64,000 bases of DNA. It comes from Bryopsis sp. KO-2023. Taxonomy: Eukaryota; Chlorophyta; Ulvophyceae; Bryopsidales; Bryopsidaceae. The stretch covers positions 2,418,001-2,482,000 of the forward strand of contig BSYQ01000002.1 in assembly GCA_030272585.1 (NCBI GenBank). Direction: 5' to 3'. Positions within the stretch are counted from its first letter, which is position 1, and each line of letters opens with the position of its first letter. The position numbers and the translations under genes are program-made. The notes below the pieces were generated by a model that searched no databases, was not told the origin of the DNA, and saw only the letters and a program-made list of their open reading frames with translations. Shown here in pieces: positions 21,001-32,600 of this stretch.

Positions 21001-22860
21001 TTCTCCTCAAGTCCGACCAATCCACGTGAGCACTCATTTTCCGTACGAATTTAATGCATTGACATTGTTGGAGTTTGTTAAGGAGACTGAAACATTGACC
21101 AACAAAGTTTCCGGAAACAGGTGTAACATTTCCCCACCCAAGACTAATGATCGTAAGTCCTGTTCTAACGATCCACATATGTTAATTTAACGTGTTTTAA
21201 CCTCCAAGGAGAAGAGTTTCAAAGTTAGGGAATGGTTTGGCAAATGAAGTGTCCGAGGGCTGATTTTCCAAGATAGGAACCAATACCCCATGTTCTTTGT
21301 ATGTCCTCTAAATTGAAGCAGCTTGTTGGTGCACGAGATAAAAAAGCCTTATGGTCCTAAAAAAATGAAGGTGCGGGTGACATTGATAGCATGCAATTAA
21401 GCGAGTGGGCTAACCGAAACCTTTTATTGTTTAGATTGAATCCAACATGACACAGTTAGTAATAAACAAATTATGGAGTTATCAATAAGGGTTCAGTAAG
21501 TACGAGTAAATAAATGTGGAATGAGGTGTGGGAACTGTATTTGAAGCATCTATTCAAGCTTAGACCATGAAAGTTTGACATATTTAGGTGATAGGAAAAG
21601 AACCCCTCTTCATTACTGCCAAGAACATTGTAGCGTTAGCAAAACTCGAAGGTAATATGCTAAGGCTAATTATTGTCTGAAAATGTGGCTTGATTTGGTT
21701 GTAATTATTATCTACTATGCTGGAACCACATCTCAGGCGTATGAATATGAAAAAGCGAATTGAGATTGAGGAGACCTCGTAAATCGTTTTGATTGGATTG
21801 ATTTAGGAAACTTTTTTCGTTCATTGAATATGATATGGTCGTTGCATGAAAGTTTTGCATTCCAAGCACTAAGTAAAACCAACACAACTTATATGCCAAC
21901 AATTATGTTTCAAACAAGAACCTACCTTCGGACTTACAAGCCCAAACTACTTAATTGTTGACAGATTGTGAGTGGAGCGATATCGTTAAGGATGGCCGAA
22001 AGTGATGTTATAACTCATAACTTATTACAACGGAGGAACCAAAACTTATCTTGGGGTTTTCTTTTCTATCCCAACATAGACTACTCAATAATGACAATCG
22101 ACGAAAGCTTTTTTACGTACGAAGAGTTGAGTCTCTTAAGGTGCCACAAGGGAAGCATGGCGACGAGAAGGACATACCTTCGACCACGACAAAGCTAAAA
22201 GACTTTGCGTGGCATGAAAGGCTGCTGTCCACCTCCTCCGCTGTTGATCAAAGTCGATGCACCCAAAAACTGCCTTAGCGAGTTCGGATTCTGGTATTCA
22301 AACGTCTGGGACTTTCTGCGGCCTTGTTGCACCATACCACTAAAGTGCTTAGCCACAAGGACAACAATCAATTGCGTTTGAAAGGCCAGATGGACTTCCG
22401 CATGTTCGCTATTTCAAGCATTCATTCTTTGGTGCTGATGCTGGACCTTTTGTTGCCCTGTAGGATCTTAGTCAAGGGGGATCAATTCTCTCGTTTTAGA
22501 TTATTGGTTTCAAGCTTAGTGTCTTCAGAAGTGTCCCCGTTTCTCAATCATCAAATTAAGAATTCACAATTGATCCATGCTAAGATTACCCCAAGGGGCA
22601 ACTCATGAAAAATAAAGTTAAACATCCATAATCTCTACTTTCGTATTTAAGTTTTTGCTTTCAGATGGTGCTCTTTGAGCGTTTGCGTCTTACTTTTCCG
22701 TATTCAGTTTTTTCTTTTTATCTCCCACAGAATATAAGATCGACCTATAAGGATCTGAGAAGAGAATGAGATGAGAAAGTCTTGAAATTGTTTAGATAAT
22801 CAGCCCTCGCTATTGCAAACATGTAAAGGTATGTACTTAGAGATCAAGGATTGCTACTCA
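18015..22860. other. Gene-poor 4.8 kb
   Basis: No recognisable gene. A CTG/CAG-rich patch lies at about 18500-18720. A 69-codon Arg-rich ORF at 18920-19129 is too short and compositionally odd to call. The rest has short ORFs only. Confidence 0.5.
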
Positions 22861-23289
22861 GCTCGCCGCCAGACATGGGCTGAGACCTCTGTGCACAGGA
22901 CAGGACAGAACAGACTGTCTGTTCTGTGCACAGGGTCAGACCTGTGCTGCACAGGTGCACAGACCTGTACAGCACAGCACAGACAGGGTCTGTGCAAAAT
23001 CTGTGCAGTTTCTGTGCAGTTCTGTGCAGATTCTGTGCAAAATCTGTGCAGATTCTGTGCAGTTCTGTGCAGATTCTGTGCAGTTCTGTGCTGTGCTGTG
23101 CAAGTCTGTGCACCTGTGCAGCACAGGTCTGACCCTGTGCACAGAACAGACAGTCTGTTCTGTCCTGGCCTGTGCAATTCCGCTGCACAGGACAGGACAG
23201 CACAGGGTGCACAGAACCTGCACAGAACCCTGTCCTGTGCGATGCACAGGACAGGGGTCTGTCCTGTGCAGCCCATGACTGCTCGCCGC
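22861..23289. mobile_element. TIR element made of CTGTGCA/TGCACAG arrays, 9-bp duplication GCTCGCCGC
   Basis: GCTCGCCGC occurs at 22861-22869 and 23281-23289. The element between (411 bp) begins CAGACATGGGCTG and ends CAGCCCATGACT (imperfect TIR). Nearly all of it is built from CTGTGCA or TGCACAG, often spaced as TTCTGTGCAGTT or TCTGTGCAAA, in both orientations. ORFs run through it on both strands because of this periodicity and are not genes. A GACAGACTGTCTGTTCTGTGC block near 22908-22930 recurs inverted near 23139-23165, giving a long fold-back. Confidence 0.75.
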
Positions 23290-25793
23290 TTCATACTCTG
23301 CGGTTCCTGAGATTTTTCTTTCCTGCTAGAACAACGTTAACTTGCCGAATCAATCGAGGAGCTAGTGGAAGTCAAATCAAGTCTTATGAAGTCTTATGAC
23401 GTGCTCTACGGTTATGTTAGGTGTCTAGAAAGCGACACAAGGTCCCCGTTTACCCTGGAAAACTTTACAGACAAAACTTGGCGTGTCGTAAGAGATGATG
23501 TTTTGGGAGATTTAGCTTTTTTAATATGTTTCAACAAATATTATTCGAGGTGAAAAAGCTCGAATCCTCTTGAATCACGACTAACGGCTTGTACGCAACG
23601 AGCACTAAATAATTTATCGTCTGATAGGTTGAACGTCACTGGAGAATGATCCGAGGCAGATTAATGAATTGGTAACGTTTTTTAATCCATAATCAGGTGC
23701 TCCTGATCCGTCAAAGTACCATCAATTTAGTGATGCGATCCTTGAGGTGGGATCCACGTAGGCTGATATAGATATTGGTTTTCAATCAACAAGTTGGTGT
23801 CCAAAATGATCCAAGTGAGACCTCTGGCGTTCTTAACTTTGGAAGAGCGTCCGCCCCCAATATGATCGTCTTATTGGGTACGGCCGGCACTCAGCGTGTC
23901 TCGCGCACAACACGGGTCTTCGTTTAGCAGCTAGGGTGGTTCGTTTCCATCGAGAAGATGATTTCCTCCCCGAGAATGAAGACGTCCCGCAAAACACTTG
24001 GACGCCCCTCCTTGGCAGGTATACGTGGCATTGAAATTTTGTGGTCCCCACCACTCTGTTTTAACATTAGCATCCATACCGACAATCAATGGTCCTGAAT
24101 CGTGATCCACTCAATCCTTGCCAAATTAATTCAGGAAATCCAAGTCGTCTCCCGTACGATCATACATATACTTATATACATAGTAAACCGAAACAAACGT
24201 GTGGTGCCCAGGTCTATTGCATCGATGAAGAGTGCCAGGTATCGAGAGTTAGAACCAGCAAATAGATAGCATAGAAGATCCCACTTAAACACACCATAAT
24301 TGCCACGAGAGATTCCTCACCGGATGGGAAAAACACCAAATATGTTGTAGGAGATCTAGTCCGTATAGAGGTCGGAGGATCCTCTAGGTGCATAACGTTA
24401 GACATATGTGGCAACTCCCGAAGCATGTGATCCACACCATGACAATTTCTGTGACAGTTCCATTGGAGTACCCGAGAACCATCAACTTAAATAAGAATTA
24501 TTCACACAAAGAACAAGTGAGTTGTCCCAACCGGAATCCCCGCCAAAAAAAAAGAAAATGTGATCGTCTCCATGAATCATGTGAATTGTCTAATACCCCC
24601 TTCAAAACCCAGAAATCGGAAAAGAATATCTCACCCCTGAAAATCGGACATAGGAAAAAACCATTAGATAGCGAAAAGCTAGTAGTATTGAAAGTCCCAA
24701 GTATTTAAGTCAACGAGGTACGTGCGGTACCGCATATATATAGCTACCATATGAGGACCACGATTGTTGACAAATCACAATTTTTAACATCGAAATTGTT
24801 CTTCGAATTGAGATTTTGTTCCCCCGAAAATGATTTATGATATAGATAACCGCCTTTTGTGGAAAGAAACGCGACAGATATGATAGAAAGTGATAGGAAA
24901 ACCGAGAAAGTAATTTTGGTATTTTGGGTTGGAACTTGTTTCATATTATTTCTCTTCACAACCAAAATTGAAGAAAGCACGACAGGAATGTGATCGAGCT
25001 ATAGGCATCTTTTTTCAACCGGAAAAATTTTTGGTTAACTGTTCACAATACATCAAGATCGATTGATTGACGAGGGCTGAGCGATAGGAATCTTGTTGTA
25101 ACAGCGAATTCTGGAATAGGTCTAGATTGGTTTGTTGGGTTCACGTCATGAAGCAAGACATCAGCATTATTGGGAGGGTCAATAAACACACGGCCTTACT
25201 ACTAGAGGCAATAGATATGTTGAAAGGGGTGGCAGCCCATGTACCGCGATCCTCTACATTGAAAAAAAAAAAATGTCAAGCACAAGTAGAGATGGGGGAA
25301 AAGGGGGAAAGTCCACCTGTTATGAGTCCAAAACGCATTCAAAAAAAAGGGGTCCATGGACATTGCTCTAGATGTCGAAACGAATCAGCTGCAATCATAT
25401 TTAAAGAGTTGTGTACAGCGAAAAGGAAGCAGAGTCAGGTCAAGGTTAGGTAGCCCATTATGAAGCGCAATTACTGTTGATTAATTTGTGGCATCCCGAT
25501 TTTGCGAGCGGGTTTGGGCTTCAAGGATGCATAGAAGAAATGATGATATACATTCCTTTAGAAAGTCTTGGGAAAACTTTGAAGGGTTCGAGTAGCGGTG
25601 GTAAAAAGAATGTAACAGCAAGCAAAAAACAAGACGATCTAGGAGAAGTACCACTCTTTCATGAAATAAAAAAGGACAAAGTTGAGTAAGAAACACAAAG
25701 CCACGTTCGTAGTGGCATCTGCGCCGAGCTCCGAGATCAAGGTTCAAGTGGAGACACAGCGAGTTTGCAGCGGTACGATCGCTGTGTGAGGCC
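23290..25793. other. No clear gene
   Basis: Open frames at 25127-25453 (108 codons, with a CSRC motif) and 25477-25689 (70 codons) precede the retropepsin remnant and could be decayed gag. They show no family signature I can name. The rest is featureless. Confidence 0.4.
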
Positions 25794-26243
25794 ATGAAGA
25801 ATCAACTTTCGTTCAATGCTGCGAAAACCAACGGAGTCGGTCCGCTTGTGAGCATACTATGGATCCGATCACGATCAGATCGGTCTCCGATCAACCGGGA
25901 GACCGATCATGATCGTGATCGGCCGATCACCGATCTGATCGGTCGCCGATCAGGTCTGGCAGGGCCGATCATCGATCACGATCGGCCGATCACCGATCTG
26001 ATCGGTCGCCCAACCTGATCGGCAGTTTTTGATCGGCCTGATCGTGGTCGGCCGATCAAAAACTGCCGATCAGGTGCCGACGGGGTCCGACGCTTGATCG
26101 AGATCGTGATCGGGATCGTATTATCCGATCAGATCGGTATCATGATCAATTGATTCCGATCATGATCGGTCCCATGATCAATTGATCGGTCAATTGATCG
26201 GTCCATCACAAATGCCCACAAGTCACCACCCGAAGGTGTTTCT

Positions 26244-26320
26244 GGAGGTGTAAGGATTCGAACCTAGGACCTCACTGACTGGAATCAAGCAAATCAACGC
26301 TTGGACCACCCTGAACCACG
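26244..26320 (-). other. tRNA-like sequence, left arm
   Basis: On the minus strand a D-arm/A-box-like GGTGGTCCAAGCG, an anticodon-arm-like segment and the B box GGTTCGAATCC are followed by TTACACCTCC. The complementary 5' acceptor strand is missing. Sequence matches the plus-strand copy at 26404-26481. Confidence 0.6.
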
Positions 26321-26403
26321 ATCAATAGGTCCTCCGTGTTATTATATACCTCAGTTTGTCGGACTGACTGATCAGGTATATAATGACACGGAGCACACTC
26401 TAA

Positions 26404-26481
26404 CCGTAGCTCAGAGTGGTCTAAGCGTCGATTTGCTTGATTCCAGTCAGTGAGGTCTTAGGTTCGAATCCTTACACCTCC
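26404..26481 (+). other. tRNA-like sequence, right arm
   Basis: CGTAGCTCAGAGTGGTCTAAGCG (D arm and A box) is followed by GGTTCGAATCC (T arm and B box) and TTACACCTCC. It is a near-identical inverted copy of 26244-26320. The acceptor stem does not close, so function as a tRNA is unlikely, but the internal promoter boxes look intact. Confidence 0.6.
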
Positions 26482-27112
26482 AGAAACACCTTCGGGTGGT
26501 GACTTGTGGACATTTGCGTAAGACCGATCAATTGACCGATCAATTGATTATTGGACCGATCATGATCGGAATCTTAAATTAAATTCCGATCAATTGATCC
26601 ATGGCCGATCATGGTCGGAGCTGATCGGATCAACGGCCGATCAATCGGCGTTTCACCGATCTTGATCGACCGATCACGTGCCGACAGGTCGCGACGCTTG
26701 ATCGTGATCGTGGTCGTGATCGGAGCTGCCGATCAGATCGATAATCGGAAGCCCGATCCCGATCACGATCAAGCTTTGATCGGCCGATCACGATCATCGA
26801 TCAGGTTTTAATCGGCCGATCACGATCACGATCATCGATCATGATCGGTAAAAAAAAAAAAAAAAAAACCCGATCATTTTTAGAATCATGTGGAACGAGA
26901 TCGTGTCAGGTCAGATCAGTGAAAAGACCTGTCCTGACATCGAAAATGGACGGCCGATCATTTCCGATCACGTCCATAGTATGCTTGTGAGCCAACAATT
27001 GATGGCTAAAGTAAAGATCAATGGAATTTCGAAGATGGACACAACCCTTATTGACTCGGGCTCCGCTTGTATTTTCGTGCCCTCGGCAAAAAAAAAAAAA
27101 GAAAATGCCTAA

Positions 27113-30050
27113 AATGCCTCCGTAGTTTCGCTACCCGTTTTATGATTAATGTTGTTGTTCTTGTTCTTCGCCACTCGTTCTGTTGCGCGCTTTGAAAAAA
27201 GAACCCATTACCTGCACCTGCGTTTATCTGGTGGCCACTCACCAACCGCTCGGATGTGTAAAACTCGTCGAACTCATCGTGGAGAATCCTAATCTGAGTC
27301 TGGATGGAAAGGGAATGGAGCCAGGGGACGCAGAGGATATTTTCTTGTTCCTCTGCCAGTTACGGCGTTTTTTTCTTAATCTGCCCCAAGTGAGCTTTGC
27401 TTTGATTTTTTCCGCTTTGAACCGGTTCATTATCCAATCAGGGTTTTATAAATGTGCAGCGCGAGTTCATCCTAGCTGCTCGTGCTTGGGACGGCCCAAC
27501 CGGTGGCACGCTGGTCACCAAGGCCGTGGACTACCGACCTTGCATTAATAAAAAAAGATAATAATAACTATATCTTCGCTTGGTGAGTTATGGCCAATCT
27601 GTCTTTTTCGCTAACGAAAAAAAGCTGAAAAAAGCCCAAATGGGCCACCTTTGAGGCCCAAGCGCTTACAAATGAATCATTAGAATCACCTAAAATTTTG
27701 AAGACATGTTCCCACATAGAGGGGCAACATTTGCGAAACTATTTTCAGAAATATAATTAACTGATAGAGCTCCGTAACCTTGTGGGGGTACGCATCCTTA
27801 AACAGAGGTGATGAAGTTCGATATGCACCGCATTCATGCAAATGTAAGTCGACATTGAAAGTGTTTTGCAGCCACAACTTCCACTTGAGCATATGTTTAA
27901 GAGATAACGACAAAACCATCGGCATGGGTATTGGAAGGTGAACAAACCCAATATTCACTTGTTATACTTAATTCCAGACGGATATCATGCGTTGGAGCAT
28001 ATCAAGCTCAGGTTTTGTTCAATAAACGCACCCGGTGCGCACCTCATGCAAAGGTCCACTTTATGATTCAAAGGAAAGATTTCCCAAACATCCTGCAGGA
28101 CCCACCATTAGGCAAATGGTGTTTACGCGCTTGTATGCACACGTTATGTCGTCAGATCATATCCATTACACGAGAGTGATGTCGGATTTCTTCGGGAGGG
28201 AAGAAAACTCCGCTTTGGGGGTAATACAATCGTGATGTTGGGACCTTGGGAAAAAGTTAATATATACTTGATGAATCTCACGTTTAGGTTCTTCCATCCC
28301 CAGTGGACGAAAGACTGCAACCTCTTCGAATTTTAATGTGACAGCAAACGTTACACATACGTGACTCTATCAAGAGGGGGTAATAACCTATTCCACCACT
28401 ACATCGAAGTCCGGTTAGTCGGTTAGGATGCGAACCTATTCCACCACTAGATCGAAGTCCGGTTAGTCGATTAGGATGCAGTTAGGACGTCACCAAAAAA
28501 GAAAAAAAACTATCATGTTGCGATTATCTATATCTTCCCCAAGTTGGATCCTCTTTCGAAAGAAGCTTCTAACACCTGGAGCAAAGAAGAGTCCAAGCGG
28601 GGTTCAACAAATCAATAACGCAATTAACGCATCGGAATGAAGAAGGTGGTTGATGAGAGCAAGATTTGATATGGGCTATCAAGGTCAAGAACACGGTTCA
28701 CCTACACTCCTCTCTCGTTCCTAGTGATGAGTGGTTTACATTAGAGCTCGCGTTGGTCGAGGAAGTCCAAGTCGGATTTACATCGAAACCGGGATGATCG
28801 CACGAGCCAATGTGATAAGGCTTTGTGTGGGAATAAATTAAACAATATATAGGAGATCTTACGCGCCGGCCAAACCTCCCCCCTTTAGTGCGGAATATTA
28901 AATGCATATCAACAGATAGAATTTGATTTGATAACCCCTCTAGACTGAAGCTCAACCATAGTGAACTCGCGAGACTCCTTTAGATTGAACACCGTCGGTA
29001 AACGAGAAAACGGTGTTAGTCGGACAACTTACAAGGGTTCGGACGTTGCGAACATCATTTATGAATCAAGATGGATAAGGGAAGAAACCTCGAGAGTTAA
29101 GTTCGCAATATATGGACTAAATTTTCTAGGGATAGAAGAAGATAATTTCCCGCTCTCTCCTCGTTTTCTAATTTGTTTATGTCCACAAAAACGATAGGTT
29201 CCACGATGGGCTGAAGTCGCCCCAGAGCAAGAACCCCTTTCTGATAAAAAGTTGAAAATTAATTGATTGGAACGGAATATAAGCGAGAGAAACAAGAGAC
29301 GATCTTGGTAAACAGGTTTTTCGTCCGAGGAGCAATCCTACCCATTGATCTAGCAAGAAAGAATACTTCTAAGGACATTGGGGGCGAGTTGGCCGGACAA
29401 TATCCGTAGACAACAGTAAATCGATTTATTTGGGGGGAATTGTCAAGACTCTATCAGGGTAAAATGGTTCAAGCGGAGAAGGGAGGAAGAGGATAATTAT
29501 TACAGTGAAAATAATATACAAGACGACATCGGGATAAGCAGGTTCAAGTCGACTGGAGAGCGAATATGATTTTCCATATGGTAAAAGAAAACTTAAGAGG
29601 ACATCGGGATAAAACCGCAAAGTCCACCAAATAACAAGCCTGTCTGATATGTATGGGACGATAAATATTCCTTAAGATAGTAGTAGGGTGGAAAGGCGAG
29701 TTAATCATACGGCAAGACGATCGACCATACGATAAGGAGAAATGCTCGAGGTGTTTTTCTATGAGTGTTGAGGCAAGTTGACAAGACAAAGAAGGTTTGC
29801 CATACCTGCTCTTGTAACAGATTTCACAATTTCAAGCAATCTTGTAATAGATGGGCAAGCCAAGTGCAAGACGACTGACTCAAGGCAAAGTTGTAAGGTA
29901 TCATCGATATACATCGATATGATGACTCATCATTGATGAGGTCCGCATTTTGAAGTTCGCTAAGGCGAGCGATTGCAATTAAGCAATTAGCACACTCCAT
30001 TTCGATTTGATAATAACTACGAGGGAAAAAAGAGAGATGCTAACATCCCC
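27113..30050. other. Gene-free 2.9 kb
   Basis: Short ORFs only. It contains a 48-bp tandem duplication (28386-28480). Nothing else recognised. Confidence 0.5.
28386..28480 (+). repeat. 48-bp direct tandem duplication
   Basis: ACCTATTCCACCACTA at 28386 and 28434 start two copies with only a couple of differences (ends TTAGGATGC). Confidence 0.85.
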
Positions 30051-32600
30051 CTTTTTCTCTGCTTGTGTTTTTTTCCACTTCGGTCGAAGTATTCGGACGT
30101 GTTTTCTGACTTAATAGGGGTATTCGGATATCTCCAATTGAAATCTATTTATAGTAACCTATTTCATAGTGTCTTTATGACTACAGTTGTTACTTTTCAC
30201 TTTCAAAGTGTTTTAGCTATTTATAAAAAAAGTAAAAAAATGAGTGAAAGAAGTAAGAAAAAGTAAATTCTTTTTTTTACTTCTTTTCAATTAGCTAGGC
30301 CTTTAGGCAAAATGAATACCTGAACAATCAAAACTCCTGCTCAGAGGGGGGTGGCCAGGTCACCTCGATTTTTTTCTTAAGGAAAAGGAAAGTTGAGTGA
30401 AAGCCATGTCACCCGACTTTCACTTAACTTTCCTTTTTCTGTTTTTTTTTGTTCTATTTTCAGAACACTTTTCGATTGCGAGTGAGAAATAATCCTCCCC
30501 CCTCCCTCCCCTAGAAAAAAAAATAAGTAAATAGAAAAAAAAGAAAGTCGGTCACCTGAATGCTTTCCCTCTCCTGTGTTTTTTTTGTTTTTTTTTTCGC
30601 CCTTGGTTCAGCTTAGCGAAAAAAAAAAGTCGAGCTTCGTCTTTCTTCAGGCCAATTTTTTTTCAGATGCTCCGACCAACCTGGGGGGAAACAAAAAATC
30701 GAACCATGAGGACTTATGTTTTTGTTTTTGAAGCAATCAGACATTCTAGAATTCATTTTATTCTATTTTTATTATATTTTTGGGAAAAAGCCTTCACCTC
30801 TGCCTCATTTTTTTTTTTACTAGTAATTTTTTTTCCAGTTCTGGTGAGGTCATGACGGGAAGAAGAAAAAAATGAGCTAAAAAAAAAGAGAAGCCCAAAA
30901 AGAAAACAAGCTAAAGAAAGAAGCTGCTGGAAAAAAGAAAGCTTGAAAAAAGCAACTTAACAAAAAAAAAGATTGAAAAAAAAGGAAGCAAACATTGCTA
31001 GGGAGTGTTTGTATTCGTGAATAAATTCGACTCGAAAGAAGAATATGATCTTGAATATTATATTTTCAGGTGATTATTTTTTCAACACCCCCCCCCAGCA
31101 CTGAATAAGAAATATTCTTAGTTTTCATGAAGAAATTTTACAGCACAATCAACAAGTATTCCATCCACTGTCATTCTTTATCAGTGAATCGTGATACACA
31201 GCAAATGCTGAAACGGTTTTTTTAACAACTGGACTGACAGGACTCACTCACTCTTTCTTTCTTTTTTTTTTTTTTAAAGGACAATGCTTTGCTTTTTGAA
31301 ACACCCAGCTGGAGCCACCACACCTTTTCAACCCACCCACCCCCCCTCCCCCCCAAAAAAAACAAATAAAAAACCGAAAAAAACCAAAAACTAAACCAAA
31401 CACACCTTTGGAGAGGGATAACCTCGGGTGACAGGCAGCCACTCACAGCAATTTCCATTTTTTTGCTGATTTCTGTGAAAACAGGGAGGGGTTTTCGGCT
31501 CTTTTTTCCTGGAGCGGAAAATGGTAAAAGAGGAAAGGGTGGAAAACCTGGAGAAAAAAAAAAACAAGAAAACATTTGCATTGGTGAGACTCTGCCGATA
31601 TCTCCCCTTCCCCCCCCCCTTTTTTTTTTTTTAGGTAGAAATAAAAAACGTGGGTTTCTGGGAAAATATGAATCTTTTTGGCAATCTGGAAAAATGTCCT
31701 GTCGCTGGGGAGGATGAAAAGTCGACCTGTTTTTTCTTATTTATTTTCACTCTATTTTTGGGTATCTCACCATGACTGTCTGGGAAGTTTTTTTTTTCAT
31801 TTTCATTGGGCAGGCTTTTGGAATTTTAAAAGGGGGTTGGGGAATTAAAAAATAAAACAGAGTGTGGATGTTTTTTTTGCTTGAAACAAGAAAAAACAAA
31901 GAGAAAAAAATAGAGCCCATTTTTCTCTCAGAAAATCTAATATAAGGGAAAGAGAAAGAAAAAAAATCAGAGGGTTTTGTTATCTTTTTTTGGTTAATAA
32001 ATAAATAAATAAGGTAAATGGTTTTCCATTTATCTAGGGATACAACCATTCTGCTTATGATTCTCATTTCTCATATATTTACTCCTCTTTCTAGTTTTTT
32101 TTTTTCATTTTTTTTTTGGGGGGAAAGGGGAACAGAGGGAAAAAAAAAAAACAAGGTCGAAGAACTGTCAGGAATTTTTTTTCTAATTTGCTTCCCACAC
32201 TCTATTTTTTAGTTTTGCTGTCGAAAACCACTGCACCTCATTCTAAAAATAAATCGAAAAAAAAAAAGCTCCATCCCGCTGGCGATCCTTTTCGACGACC
32301 TCCCCCTGCGCATCGAGAAAGAAAAAAAAAACAAATAACGAGCAAGCAGTTAACAAAATAATCGAAACAGAAAGAAGAAAGGAAAAACCATACGCAGAGC
32401 TCTTTTTTTTTCATCATTTTCGATTCGAAATCCTTTTCACCGGGGCGACCGCCGATCGGCAGAATGTTTTCCTTCCTACCTTTCTTGCTGCTCGTCCATT
32501 TTTTTTCTCGACCCTTTGGCGCTTCCCGTCGGGGGGAAAAAGAGAAAAAAGAAAAAAGAGAAAACCCAGAAACGAGTCTGAAGAAAGATCAACGGGGGGT
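30050..32600. repeat. Second A/T homopolymer-rich block
   Basis: Dense A and T runs with C and G runs resemble 11939-14308 in texture. Near its right end a stretch reading TCTCGACCCTTTGGCGCTTC (about 32506) resembles TCTCAACCCTCTGGCGTCGCTTC at about 13844, suggesting one repeat family. The 119-codon frame at 32464-32823 is not credible as a gene by composition. Confidence 0.4.

Larger units (their letters stand above)
25844..26992. mobile_element. Long fold-back element of GATCGG motifs with two inverted tRNA-like cores, 10-bp duplication
   Basis: GCTTGTGAGC lies at 25844-25853 and 26983-26992. The 1129-bp element begins ATACTATGGA and ends TCCATAGTAT. Both arms consist of GATCGG/CCGATC and TCATGATC variants. 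Inside each arm is a tRNA-like sequence in opposite orientation. At the centre a TATATACC/GGTATATA hairpin (26340-26385) joins the arms. No coding capacity. Confidence 0.8.
25794..27112 (+). pseudogene. Retropepsin-like fragment split by a TIR element
   Basis: A frame opens at 25794 and runs 20 codons to 25853, exactly the end of the left target duplication. It resumes in phase at 26993, after the element and its second duplication. The right piece contains LIDSGSACIFVP, the DSG-type active-site motif of retroviral-type aspartic proteases, preceded by a beta-strand typical of that fold (VKINGIS). It ends after an A-run at 27112. This is therefore a piece of a retroelement protease gene broken by the 25854-26982 insertion. 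Whether it belongs to the gag-like frames at 25.1-25.7 kb is unknown. Confidence 0.55.

Noticed and set aside
22813-23310. Several ORFs of 100-165 codons rich in Cys, His and Gln
   Set aside because: Produced by the CTGTGCA array, open in many frames at once; no codon or domain signal.
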